The translations under genes were made by a program, and so were the position numbers. Under the pieces are notes generated by a model that did no database searches, had not been told where the DNA came from, and saw only the letters and a list, made by a program, of their open reading frames with translations. A stretch of DNA of 64,000 nucleotides from Bacteroides sp. GM023 (lineage in GTDB: Bacteria; Bacteroidota; Bacteroidia; Bacteroidales; Bacteroidaceae), in assembly GCF_014750685.1 (NCBI RefSeq), contig NZ_JAAXGE010000006.1, positions 186,001 to 250,000 on the forward strand. The letters are read 5' to 3'. Below, piece by piece: positions 27,610 to 36,635 of this stretch. Positions within the stretch are counted from its first letter, which is position 1; each line of letters starts with the position of its first letter.

Positions 27610-28167
27610 ATGAATGAAAACTTCGATGTAACCTACAAAGCATTATTTCGCAAGTACTATCCCAGCTTGATTTTCTATGCTACCCGTCTGGTAGGAGAAG
27701 AAGAAGCGGAAGACGTGGTACAGGATGTTTTTGTGGAGCTATGGAGACGGAAGGACAATATAGAGATAGGCGACCAAATTCAAGCCTTCCTCTATCGTGC
27801 CGTCTACACCCGTGCCCTCAACGTTCTGAAACATCGCAATGTGGAAGACGGCTACTGTGCTGCCATGGAGGAAATCAACCAAAGGCGTGCAGAGTTCTAC
27901 CAACCGGACAACAACGAAGTTATCCGGCGGATTGAAGACAGGGAACTCCGCAAAGAAATCTACGACGCGATTAATGAATTGCCGGATAAATGCAAAGAAG
28001 TATTCAAGCTAAGCTATCTGCACGAAATGAAAAACAAGGAGATAGCTGATGTCCTCGGTGTCTCGCTCCGTACGGTAGAAGCTCATATGTATAAGGCTCT
28101 GAAGTACTTGCGTAGTCGTCTCGACCCGCTTTGGATAATTCTTTTCTTATTTTTATGGAGGGATTGA
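27610..28167 (+). CDS. ECF-type RNA polymerase sigma factor
   Basis: A 185-residue extracytoplasmic-function sigma factor. Region 2 is at about 10-75 (FDVTYKALFRKYYPSLIFYA, then EDVVQDVFVELW) and region 4 at about 115-170 (INELPDKCKEVFKLSYLHEMKNKEIADVLGVSLRTVEAHMYKALKYLR). The ATG at 27610 is chosen; an in-frame TTG at 27577 after a GAGGAG sequence would add 11 residues and overlap the GH92 stop. It is followed by its FecR-like anti-sigma factor, the usual pairing for SusC-linked trans-envelope signalling. It likely controls the glycan locus. Confidence 0.93.
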   Translation: MNENFDVTYKALFRKYYPSLIFYATRLVGEEEAEDVVQDVFVELWRRKDNIEIGDQIQAFLYRAVYTRALNVLKHRNVEDGYCAAMEEINQRRAEFYQPDNNEVIRRIEDRELRKEIYDAINELPDKCKEVFKLSYLHEMKNKEIADVLGVSLRTVEAHMYKALKYLRSRLDPLWIILFLFLWRD

Positions 28168-28201
28168 TAAGTGTTTTTGCGTTCTGAATTGTATTATTAA
28201 T

Positions 28202-29209
28202 ATGAAGGAAAAGAAAATGAGTAATCTGAGTGAAGATATAATCAACAAATATCTGACAGGACAATGTTCCGAAGAAGAACTTATCGAAGTAAATACTTGG
28301 ATGAAGGAATCGGAAGAGAATGCCCGCCAGTTATTTCGTATGGAAGAAATTTATCATTTGGGTAAATTCGACCAATATGCCGACGGTCAACGGATGATTC
28401 GTGCGGAAAAACGGCTTTATAAGAAGCTGGACGAAGAGAAAGGAAAACAAAATAAGGTACTGCGTATGCATCGCTGGATGAGATATGCGGCTGCCATTGC
28501 CGTGATATTGGTGATTGGTGGCGGAGCCGGATACTGGTTCTACCACAATGGAAACGACCAGCAATTGATGGTTGCAGTTGCCAACGAAGGTATTGTGAAG
28601 GAAGTCGTTCTGCCGGACGGCACTAAAGTCTGGCTGAATAACTCGGCGACTTTAAAATATCCGCGTGAGTTTTCCGAGAAAGAACGCAATGTACACTTGG
28701 AAGGAGAAGCTTACTTTGAAGTAACGAAGAACCGGCACAAGCCGTTTACCGTGCAAAGTGACGCCATGCGCATACGCGTACTGGGAACGACATTCAATTT
28801 CAAGTGCGACAAACGTTGTCGGATAGCCGAAGCGACATTGATTGAAGGCGAAATCGAAGTGAAAGGCAACAAGGAAGAAGGACAAATCATCCTTGCTCCC
28901 GGACAACGTGCGGAGTTGAACAAGAACAACGGACGATTGACTGTGAAGCAAGTGGATGCCAAGATGGATGCCGTATGGCATAACAACCTGATTCCTTTCC
29001 AAAAAGCAGATATATTCACCATCACCAAAGCTCTGGAACGTTTCTATGACGTGAAGATTATCTTGTCTCCCGACATCCGGTCGGACAAGACTTACTCCGG
29101 CGTACTGAAACGGAAGTCGGACATCGAATCTGTGTTGAAATCATTGCAAAACTCTATACCTATTGATTATAAAATTGTCGGAAGTAACATCTTTATTTCT
29201 CCCAAATAA
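28202..29209 (+). CDS. FecR family anti-sigma factor
   Basis: A 335-residue inner-membrane anti-sigma regulator. The cytoplasmic N-terminus (1-92) binds sigma in the family; one TM helix is at about 94-114 (YAAAIAVILVIGGGAGYWF); the periplasmic FecR domain (about 122-225, with LPDGTKVWLNNSATLKYPREF and GEAYFEV) and the C-terminal DUF4974 domain (about 255-330, beginning with FQKADIFTITKALERFYDVKI) follow. DUF4974 is expected to contact the STN domain of the SusC protein at 42009-45401. A second start, ATG 28217, is possible. It lies 34 bp after the sigma gene. Confidence 0.93.
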   Translation: MKEKKMSNLSEDIINKYLTGQCSEEELIEVNTWMKESEENARQLFRMEEIYHLGKFDQYADGQRMIRAEKRLYKKLDEEKGKQNKVLRMHRWMRYAAAIAVILVIGGGAGYWFYHNGNDQQLMVAVANEGIVKEVVLPDGTKVWLNNSATLKYPREFSEKERNVHLEGEAYFEVTKNRHKPFTVQSDAMRIRVLGTTFNFKCDKRCRIAEATLIEGEIEVKGNKEEGQIILAPGQRAELNKNNGRLTVKQVDAKMDAVWHNNLIPFQKADIFTITKALERFYDVKIILSPDIRSDKTYSGVLKRKSDIESVLKSLQNSIPIDYKIVGSNIFISPK

Positions 29210-29251
29210 GAAATAAAAGACAATCCGGTGAAACTAAAAGCTATTAATACC

Positions 29252-31531
29252 ATGAAATTGAAAACATTCCTAATAGTAGGATGTTTAGGAGGATTATTCA
29301 CACTTAGCTCCTGCACAGCCCCCACTAATGTAAAAGACTATAGTGCTTACGTCAACCCCTTCATCGGAACCGGTGGACATGGACACACTTTTCCCGGAGC
29401 AGTAGTGCCTCACGGCATGATTCAGCCTAGTCCCGATACACGGATTGACGGTTGGGATGCCTGTTCAGGTTATTATTATGCAGACTCCACAATCAACGGT
29501 TTCTCCCATACACACGTCAGCGGCACAGGTTGTTGCGACTACGGGGATGTGCTGTTCATGCCCACTGTCGGTAAACAACAATATCTGACGACCGATCCGC
29601 AAAGTCAGACACTGGCCTATGCTTCTTCTTTCTCTCACGAAAATGAGACGGCAGAACCGGGGTATTATTCAGTTTTCCTGGATACTTATCAGGTAAAAGC
29701 TGAAATATCGGCTACGAAACGTGGGGCTATCCACCGTTATACTTTCCCCGAAAGTACCGAATCCGGTTTTGTCATTGATTTGGATTACAGTCTGCAACGA
29801 CAGACTAATTCGGAGATGGAAATCGAAGTTATCAGTGACACGGAAATCTGCGGACATAAGAAAACTACGTATTGGGCTTTCGATCAATATATTAATTTCT
29901 ACGCCAAATTCTCTAAACCGTTCTCTTATACATTGATTACGGATTCCATTACTATGGATGACGGCAAACGGCTTCCCGTTTGTAAAGCGCTATTGCATTT
30001 CAATACGAAGAAGGACGAACAAGTACTGGTCAAAGTAGGTGTTTCTGCCGTCGACATAGCGGGTGCACGCAAGAATGTCGAATCAGAAATCTCCGGATGG
30101 GATTTCGATAAAGTACGCAAAGACGCACGCCTGGCATGGAATCAATATCTGTCGAAAATTGATATTACGACTTCCGACAAGGAAGATAAAACCATCTTCT
30201 ACTCCGCTCTCTATCACACGGGAATCAGCCCGAATCTGTTCAGCGATGCGGACGGACGTTATTTGGGAATGGATCTCGAAGTGCATCAGGGAGATACTGT
30301 CAATCCTATATATACGGTATTCTCATTGTGGGACACCTTCCGTGCATTACATCCGTTAATGACGATTATCGACCCCGATCTGAATAATCAATTTATCAAT
30401 TCACTGATAAAGAAACACCAGGAAGGCGGAATATACCCGATGTGGGATTTGGCTTCCAACTATACCGGTACTATGATTGGTTATCATGCTGTCCCCGTCA
30501 TAGTGGACGCTTATATGAAAGGATACCGCAACTTCGACGCTAAAGAAGCCTACAAAGGCTGTCTGCGCGCAGCCGAATATGATACTACCGGCATTAAATG
30601 CCCGGACTTGGTATTGCCTCATCTCATGCCGAAAGCAAAATACTACAAGAATGCCATCGGCTATATCCCTTGCGACCGTGAAAATGAATCGGTAGCCAAA
30701 GCCTTGGAGTATGCATATGACGACTGGTGTATCTCTATTTTCGCAGAGGCAATGAATGATTTTGAATCTAAGGCAAAGTACGAACGTTTTGCCAAAGCAT
30801 ATGAATTCTACTTCGACAAATCAACCCGTTTTATGCGTGGGCTTGACTCGAAAGGTGAATGGCGTACGCCGTTCAATCCACGTGCATCGACTCATCGCAG
30901 TGATGATTACTGCGAAGGAACGGCCTGGCAATGGACTTGGTTTGTACCTCACGATGTAGAAGGACTGGTCAATCTGATGGGTGGCGAAGACGCATTCGTT
31001 CAGAAACTCGATTCTTTATTTGAGGCTGATTCATCGCTCGAAGGTGAAACGACCTCATCGGATATCAGCGGGCTTATCGGTCAATATGCACATGGCAACG
31101 AGCCAAGCCATCATGTGATTCATCTGTACAACTACGTGAATCGTCCGTGGAGAACCCAAGAATTGGTAGACAGTGTTTACCGCAGTCAGTATGCCAACAG
31201 TGTGGACGGACTATCCGGCAACGAGGATTGTGGCCAGATGTCTGCATGGTACATACTCAACTCTATGGGATTCTATCAGGTATGTCCCGGAAAACCGGTA
31301 TATTCTATCGGACGTCCCGCTTTCGACAAAGCTGTTATCAACCTCCCCGAAGGGAAGACATTCAGTATTGTAGTAAAGAATAACTCTAAAAAGAATAAAT
31401 ATATTGAAAGTATATCACTGAACGGCAAGTCTTTGGATACTCCATTCTTTAATCATCAAGACTTGGCGAACGGTGGAACAATGGAAATCAGAATGACCGA
31501 CAAACCTAATTACAAAACACATAAACCATGA
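29252..31531 (+). CDS. GH92 alpha-mannosidase, lipoprotein (PUL enzyme 2)
   Basis: A 759-residue GH92 exo-alpha-mannosidase. The ATG at 29252 begins a lipoprotein signal (MKLKTFLIVGCLGGLFTLSSC, Cys21); a GTG at 29228 in frame is less likely. N-terminal motif YVNPFIGTGGHGHTFPGA, predicted general acid Glu555 in CEGTAWQW, GNEPSHH, and NED (Asp659) in GNEDCGQMSAWYI are all present. From memory this is the position of BT3991. Its last four bases (ATGA) overlap the start of the next GH92 gene, suggesting translational coupling. It resembles enzyme 1 more than enzyme 3. Confidence 0.92.
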   Translation: MKLKTFLIVGCLGGLFTLSSCTAPTNVKDYSAYVNPFIGTGGHGHTFPGAVVPHGMIQPSPDTRIDGWDACSGYYYADSTINGFSHTHVSGTGCCDYGDVLFMPTVGKQQYLTTDPQSQTLAYASSFSHENETAEPGYYSVFLDTYQVKAEISATKRGAIHRYTFPESTESGFVIDLDYSLQRQTNSEMEIEVISDTEICGHKKTTYWAFDQYINFYAKFSKPFSYTLITDSITMDDGKRLPVCKALLHFNTKKDEQVLVKVGVSAVDIAGARKNVESEISGWDFDKVRKDARLAWNQYLSKIDITTSDKEDKTIFYSALYHTGISPNLFSDADGRYLGMDLEVHQGDTVNPIYTVFSLWDTFRALHPLMTIIDPDLNNQFINSLIKKHQEGGIYPMWDLASNYTGTMIGYHAVPVIVDAYMKGYRNFDAKEAYKGCLRAAEYDTTGIKCPDLVLPHLMPKAKYYKNAIGYIPCDRENESVAKALEYAYDDWCISIFAEAMNDFESKAKYERFAKAYEFYFDKSTRFMRGLDSKGEWRTPFNPRASTHRSDDYCEGTAWQWTWFVPHDVEGLVNLMGGEDAFVQKLDSLFEADSSLEGETTSSDISGLIGQYAHGNEPSHHVIHLYNYVNRPWRTQELVDSVYRSQYANSVDGLSGNEDCGQMSAWYILNSMGFYQVCPGKPVYSIGRPAFDKAVINLPEGKTFSIVVKNNSKKNKYIESISLNGKSLDTPFFNHQDLANGGTMEIRMTDKPNYKTHKP

Positions 31532-33798
31532 AAAGAATAGTATTAATAGCTTGTGTGCTTGGTTGCACACTCTTTGCCAAAGCCAAAGACTGGACACAAT
31601 ATGTCAACCCGCTAATGGGTTCGCAGTCTACCTTCGAGTTATCAACAGGTAATACTTATCCGGCTATCGCCCGCCCTTGGGGAATGAACTTCTGGACTCC
31701 CCAAACAGGAAAAATGGGAGACGGATGGCAATATACTTATACAGCCAATAAGATTCGTGGTTTCAAGCAAACGCATCAACCCAGTCCGTGGATTAATGAT
31801 TACGGACAGTTCTCTATCATGCCGATAGTTGGCAAACCGGTATTTGATGAAGAAAAGCGTGCCAGTTGGTTTGCGCATAAAGGGGAGGTTGCCACTCCTT
31901 ATTACTATAAAGTATATCTTGCCGAGCACGATGTAGTCACAGAAATGGCACCGACGGAACGTGCCGTTCTCTTCCGCTTCACTTTCCCCGAAAACGAACA
32001 TTCTTATGTCGTGGTGGATGCTTTCGACAAAGGTTCGTATGTCAAAGTGATTCCCGAAGAAAATAAGATTATCGGTTATACCACCCGCAATAGCGGCGGA
32101 GTTCCCGAAAACTTCAAGAACTACTTCATCATTGAATTTGACAAACCCTTCACTTACAAAGCTACGGTAGCCAACGGCAACCTGCAAGAGAACGTTGCCG
32201 AACAGACTACCGACCATGCCGGAGCCATTATCGGTTTCCAGACACGCAAAGGCGAACAGGTACATGCCCGAATCGCTTCTTCTTTCATCAGCTTTGAACA
32301 AGCGGCTGTCAATATGAAAGAACTGGGTAAAGACAATATCGAGCAACTGGCTAAGAAGGGGAAAGAAGCCTGGAATCAGGTATTAGGAAAGATAGAAGTA
32401 GAAGGTGGCAATCTCGACCAATACCGTACATTCTATTCCTGTCTGTATCGTTCGTTGCTTTTCCCGCGCAAGTTCTACGAACTGGACGCTGCCGGGCAAC
32501 CGGTTCATTACAGCCCGTACAACGGTCAGGTTCTGCCGGGATATATGTACACCGATACAGGTTTCTGGGATACTTTCCGTTGCCTGTTCCCGTTATTGAA
32601 CCTGATGTACCCGTCGGTCAACAAGGAAATGCAGGAAGGACTTATCAATACATATAAAGAAAGCGGATTCTTCCCTGAATGGGCAAGTCCGGGACACAGA
32701 GGTTGCATGGTCGGCAATAACTCCGCTTCTATCCTGGTAGACGCTTATATGAAAGGCGTGAAAGTGGACGATGTAAAGACTTTGTATGAAGGATTGATTC
32801 ACGGCACGGAGAATGTACACCCCGAAGTCTCTTCAACAGGACGCTTGGGACATGAATATTACAACAAACTGGGCTATGTCCCCTATGATGTAAAAATCAA
32901 CGAGAACGCCGCCCGTACACTGGAATATGCATACAACGACTGGTGCATCTACAAACTCGCCAAAGAACTGAAACGCCCGAAAAAGGAAATCAACCTCTTT
33001 GCCAAACGTGCCATGAACTACAAGAATCTTTTCGACAAAGAATCCAAACTGATGCGCGGCCGCAACGAAGACGGTACTTTCCAGTCACCATTCTCTCCGT
33101 TGAAATGGGGGGACGCTTTCACGGAAGGAAACAGTTGGCACTACACCTGGTCTGTATTCCACGACCCGCAAGGGCTTATCGACCTGATGGGTGGGAAAGA
33201 CATGTTCATCACAATGATGGACTCCGTATTTGCCGTACCGCCAGTTTTTGACGACAGCTACTACGGACAGGTGATTCACGAAATCCGTGAAATGACCGTT
33301 ATGAACATGGGTAACTATGCACATGGCAACCAGCCTATCCAACACATGATTTACTTGTATGACTATGCCGGTCAGCCTTGGAAAGCCCAATACTGGCTGC
33401 GTCAGGTTATGGACAGAATGTACACTCCGGGGCCGGACGGTTATTGCGGCGACGAAGACAACGGACAGACTTCCGCCTGGTATGTATTTTCGGCACTGGG
33501 ATTCTACCCTGTTTGCCCGGGAACGGATGAGTATATCGTAGGCGCCCCATTATTCAAGAAAGCAACTCTTCATTTTGAGAACAGCAACAGTTTAGTGATT
33601 GATGCTCCGAACAACAGCAAAAAGAACTTCTATGTCAACTCGTTGAATGTCAACGGAACTGATTACACCAAGAATTATCTTCGCCACGAAGACTTATTCA
33701 AAGGTGGCACTATCAAGGTAGATATGGGTAACCGACCGAATAAGGACAGAGGAACGAAAGAAGAGGATATGCCTTATTCTTTTTCCAAAGAGCAATAA
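31528..33798 (+). CDS. GH92 alpha-mannosidase (PUL enzyme 3, BT3990-like)
   Basis: A 756-residue GH92 enzyme. The signal (MKRIVLIACVLGCTLFAKA) fits cleavage after AKA; a lipoprotein form at Cys13 (VLGC) cannot be excluded. Glu533 falls in TEGNSWHYTW and Asp642/Asp644 in GDEDNGQTSAWYV. These positions coincide exactly with the acid and base residues I recall for the crystallised BT3990 alpha-1,2-mannosidase, so alpha-1,2 specificity is a reasonable inference. The N-terminal motif is YVNPLMGSQSTFELSTGNTYP, unlike enzymes 1 and 2. It overlaps enzyme 2 by 4 bases. The C-terminus has a short charged tail. Confidence 0.93.
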   Translation: MKRIVLIACVLGCTLFAKAKDWTQYVNPLMGSQSTFELSTGNTYPAIARPWGMNFWTPQTGKMGDGWQYTYTANKIRGFKQTHQPSPWINDYGQFSIMPIVGKPVFDEEKRASWFAHKGEVATPYYYKVYLAEHDVVTEMAPTERAVLFRFTFPENEHSYVVVDAFDKGSYVKVIPEENKIIGYTTRNSGGVPENFKNYFIIEFDKPFTYKATVANGNLQENVAEQTTDHAGAIIGFQTRKGEQVHARIASSFISFEQAAVNMKELGKDNIEQLAKKGKEAWNQVLGKIEVEGGNLDQYRTFYSCLYRSLLFPRKFYELDAAGQPVHYSPYNGQVLPGYMYTDTGFWDTFRCLFPLLNLMYPSVNKEMQEGLINTYKESGFFPEWASPGHRGCMVGNNSASILVDAYMKGVKVDDVKTLYEGLIHGTENVHPEVSSTGRLGHEYYNKLGYVPYDVKINENAARTLEYAYNDWCIYKLAKELKRPKKEINLFAKRAMNYKNLFDKESKLMRGRNEDGTFQSPFSPLKWGDAFTEGNSWHYTWSVFHDPQGLIDLMGGKDMFITMMDSVFAVPPVFDDSYYGQVIHEIREMTVMNMGNYAHGNQPIQHMIYLYDYAGQPWKAQYWLRQVMDRMYTPGPDGYCGDEDNGQTSAWYVFSALGFYPVCPGTDEYIVGAPLFKKATLHFENSNSLVIDAPNNSKKNFYVNSLNVNGTDYTKNYLRHEDLFKGGTIKVDMGNRPNKDRGTKEEDMPYSFSKEQ

Positions 33799-33827
33799 TC
33801 CTTTCTCAATAAATACATAGTTAAAAC

Positions 33828-33873
33828 ATTGCCGGAATCCATCTCATTTCTCGCTGAGGTGGTTTCCGGCAAT
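33828..33873 (+). terminator. Hairpin after the GH92 cluster
   Basis: A 19-base inverted repeat with two mismatches (33828-33846 with 33855-33873; core ATTGCCGGA/TCCGGCAAT), loop 8 bases, weak T tract. Confidence 0.6.
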
Positions 33874-33952
33874 TTCAGTCTACCTCCTGTTTATTGCGGA
33901 CATCATCTACATAAAAATTCCTCAATTATCTTCTGTGACAGAATATTCTTCG

Positions 33953-33960
33953 TATCTTTG
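33953..33960 (+). promoter_or_regulatory. -7 box for the AAA-ATPase gene
   Basis: TATCTTTG, 29 bases upstream of the start; marks a separate transcription unit from the GH92 genes. Confidence 0.5.
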
Positions 33961-33989
33961 TTTTAGTTTCTATTATAAAAGCAGAGATT

Positions 33990-35564
33990 ATGAGCAAACT
34001 TTATCCTATCGGTATCCAAAACTTTGAAAGCCTCCGAAAAGATGGCTACTACTATGTAGACAAAACGGAGATAATCTACAATCTAGCAAAAACCGGACGT
34101 TATTACTTCCTCAGCCGTCCCCGTCGTTTTGGCAAAAGCTTGTTAATTTCCACCCTCGAAGCTTACTTTCAAGGAAAAAAGGAACTCTTTACCGGACTGG
34201 CAATGGAGAAACTGGAAAAAGACTGGATTACCTATCCCATCCTGCATTTAGATTTAAACACCGAAAACTACAGTATCCCCCAAAACCTGGAACTGAAGTT
34301 AGAACGTGCCCTATCCGCTTGGGAACAGCTCTATGGAAGCGACCCCGCCGAAAAATCATTAGCGTCACGATTTGAAGGAATCATTCAACGGGCATACGAA
34401 AAGACGGGCCAACGTGTAGTTATCCTCGTTGACGAATATGACAAGCCCATGCTTCAGGCTATCGGCGACGAGGCGTTGCAAACGGCTTACCGCAATACGC
34501 TGAAAGGTTTCTACGGAGCACTGAAAAGCAAAGACGGCTGCATCCGTTTCGGGATATTGACGGGAGTGACCAAATTCAGCAAGGTCAGCGTATTCAGCGA
34601 CCTGAACAATCTGGACGACATATCAATGTGGAACGAATATATCGAAATCTGCGGCATCAGTGATCGGGAACTGGAGATAAACTTCAAGGATGACCTGCAC
34701 GAACTGGCGGATGCAAACGGAATGACCTACGAAGCTACCCGCGAGAAAGTAAAACAATATTATGACGGTTATCACTTCACGCACAACTCCATCGGCATGT
34801 ACAACCCTTTCAGCCTGCTCCATACATTCAAGCGGAAAGAGTTCGGCAGCTACTGGTTTGCTACGGGTACGCCCACGTATCTCGTCACCCTGCTGCAAAA
34901 TCACAACTACGACCTTACCCATATCACTCACGAAGAAACATCGGTCGATGTATTGGACGGAATAGACAGTGCGGATACCGATCCCATCCCAGTAATTTAT
35001 CAAAGCGGTTATCTGACCATAAAGGGTTACGATGCCCGTTTCGGGACTTACCGTCTTGGTTTTCCGAACCGTGAAGTAGAGGAAGGGTTCGTCAGGTTCC
35101 TTCTCCCATTCTACGCGAATGTAAGGACAAGCAGGTCTGCATTCGAAATAGGAAAGTTCGTGAAAGAAATAGAGCAGGGAGACTACGACAGTTTCTTCCG
35201 CCGTTTGCAAAGTTTCTTTGCCGATACCCCTTATGAAACGATTACCGGTCACACCGACAATAAAGAACGTGAACTGGAGCTGCACTATCAGAATGTACTC
35301 TTCATCGTCTTCAAACTGATGGGATTCTACACAAAAGTGGAATATCACACAAACGAAGGGCGTATCGACCTCGTATTGCAAACAGACCAATATATCTACA
35401 TTATGGAATTCAAGCTGAACGGCACTGCGGAAGAGGCTCTGCAACAAATTAAAGAAAAACATTATGCCCTCCCATTCGAAACTGATTCTCGAAAGTTACT
35501 TCGGATAGGAGTAAACTTCTCCAGCAAAACAAGAAATATTGAGAAGTGGCTGGCGGAAGAATAA
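33990..35564 (+). CDS. AAA-ATPase-like protein with C-terminal PD-(D/E)XK nuclease domain
   Basis: A 524-residue protein of the AAA-ATPase-like/DUF1703 group common in Bacteroides. It starts YPIGIQNFESLRKDGYYYVDKT, has a variant P-loop RPRRFGKS (43-50), Walker B VVILVDEYDKP (143-153), and a C-terminal nuclease-like fold with GRID (Asp460) and MEFK (Glu473, Lys475), the expected PD-(D/E)XK residues. Family members are found in many copies with no settled function; defence or mobile-element links have been proposed but not shown here. It lies within the glycan locus but has its own promoter and no glycan-related domain. The stop is 26 bp from the next gene. Confidence 0.85.
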   Translation: MSKLYPIGIQNFESLRKDGYYYVDKTEIIYNLAKTGRYYFLSRPRRFGKSLLISTLEAYFQGKKELFTGLAMEKLEKDWITYPILHLDLNTENYSIPQNLELKLERALSAWEQLYGSDPAEKSLASRFEGIIQRAYEKTGQRVVILVDEYDKPMLQAIGDEALQTAYRNTLKGFYGALKSKDGCIRFGILTGVTKFSKVSVFSDLNNLDDISMWNEYIEICGISDRELEINFKDDLHELADANGMTYEATREKVKQYYDGYHFTHNSIGMYNPFSLLHTFKRKEFGSYWFATGTPTYLVTLLQNHNYDLTHITHEETSVDVLDGIDSADTDPIPVIYQSGYLTIKGYDARFGTYRLGFPNREVEEGFVRFLLPFYANVRTSRSAFEIGKFVKEIEQGDYDSFFRRLQSFFADTPYETITGHTDNKERELELHYQNVLFIVFKLMGFYTKVEYHTNEGRIDLVLQTDQYIYIMEFKLNGTAEEALQQIKEKHYALPFETDSRKLLRIGVNFSSKTRNIEKWLAEE

Positions 35565-35590
35565 CATATTTAATTAAACAACCTATAATC

Positions 35591-36025
35591 ATGGAAGAAA
35601 AAATAGACTTCGAAAAAGTCCCTTACCAGTATCCGATGTGTCTCAACCGACAATGCCTCAAAGCAAGCACCTGCCTGAGACAAATCACCGAACAAAGCGT
35701 ACCGGAAAATATCAAACATTGGATTATCGTCAGTCCCAAACATTTGGCAAGCATAGAAGGGGATTGCCCTTATTATCGTTCCAACAAAAAAATACAATAT
35801 GCCAAAGGATTCATCGGAATGCTGGAGAATCTTCCCTACAAACAGATGCAAACCGTCATCCTACATCTGATGAGTTATTTCGGCCGTAGAACCTATTACC
35901 GCTCACGCAAAGGCGAACGCCTTCTCTCCCTTTCCGAACAACAACACGTATTGAATATCCTCAAGAACTGCGGCGTCTCCACCCCGCAACAGTTTGATGC
36001 ATACGTCGAAGACTACGACTGGTAA
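35591..36025 (+). CDS. DUF6078-like hypothetical protein
   Basis: A 144-residue cytosolic protein that I match to the Bacteroides DUF6078 group. The ATG at 35591 gives MEEKIDFEKVPYQYPMCLNRQCLKASTC; an in-frame start further upstream would overlap the ATPase gene. Conserved-looking Cys residues (CLNRQCLKASTC and later DCPYY) could bind a metal, and a basic YGRRTYYRSRKGER-like stretch follows (here FGRRTYYRSRKGER). It is adjacent to the AAA-ATPase gene and probably co-transcribed. No function is known to me. Confidence 0.65.
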   Translation: MEEKIDFEKVPYQYPMCLNRQCLKASTCLRQITEQSVPENIKHWIIVSPKHLASIEGDCPYYRSNKKIQYAKGFIGMLENLPYKQMQTVILHLMSYFGRRTYYRSRKGERLLSLSEQQHVLNILKNCGVSTPQQFDAYVEDYDW

Positions 36026-36135
36026 CCGTATCTCCTGATTGACATAACCGTCACATCCTGGCGACACAACTGTTACATCCGAAGGAAACGATTGTCACAT
36101 CCTATCGACACAAGTGTCACATAGGGATGAAACGA

Positions 36136-36203
36136 CTGTGCCAACGGCTTGGCACAGTAATGACACCACGGTGGCACATTTGTGCCAAGCCGTTGGCACA
36201 AAT
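36136..36203. repeat. Pair of palindromes in inverted orientation
   Basis: 36136-36157 is CTGTGCCAA-CGGC-TTGGCACAG, a palindrome with 9-bp arms. 36178-36203 is a palindrome with 11-bp arms around GCCG. The 20-base cores (36137-36156 and 36181-36200) are exact reverse complements of each other, so the whole can also fold as one 20-bp stem whose loop contains a CCAC-G-GTGG hairpin. Confidence 0.75.
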
Positions 36204-36566
36204 GTTAGTCAAGGCAATAGTGTGCCACAAACTTATGCTTTATGCCTTTATCACGGCTAGCCAACAAACCATTTAATAGGAAATAAGGTTTATATTCAGA
36301 ATTTATATATAAGTGGAGTATATCAGCACAATATACATATTACACTGATTACAAACACATTACTCACAAAAGGTAAAAATTCCGTATGAGAGTAAAAGTT
36401 ACTATCAGGGAGTAACATGCCCCCGCTATCATAGCTAAAAGCACGACAAATAAAGAGACTCAGGCTGTTTATGAGAGTATGAGAGTAAAATCAATAAAAA
36501 TATTCTCTGGTATCTATTCTTAATTTATAAGCCATCTGTTGATCCGCAATTCTGTAGAATTAACAC

Positions 36567-36607
36567 AAATCCCACCATTGATAAAAAGTGTATCAATAGC
36601 GGGATTT
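36567..36607 (-). terminator. Hairpin downstream of the left cassette
   Basis: A 17-base inverted repeat with two mismatches (36567-36583 with 36591-36607), loop 7 bases, at the 3' end of the minus-strand operon. The T tract is weak. Confidence 0.55.
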
Positions 36608-36635
36608 GATTATCTAATGTTTATAGGATATTTGC

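Larger units (their letters stand above)
36026..36635. other. Repeat-rich, gene-free region
   Basis: Over 600 bases with no credible gene. The first half (36041-36230) is crowded with short TGTCACA/TGTGCCA-type direct and inverted repeats (given separately). The second half is AT-rich and carries three TATGAGAG copies (36385-36392, 36470-36477, 36477-36484), a small GTTACT/AGTAAC hairpin (36398-36416) and a hairpin at 36567-36607. I see no remnant reading frame that I recognise. Confidence 0.6.

Noticed and set aside
36041..36203. Repeat cluster considered as CRISPR array
   Set aside because: Repeat units differ in sequence, orientation and spacing, and no cas gene is present.
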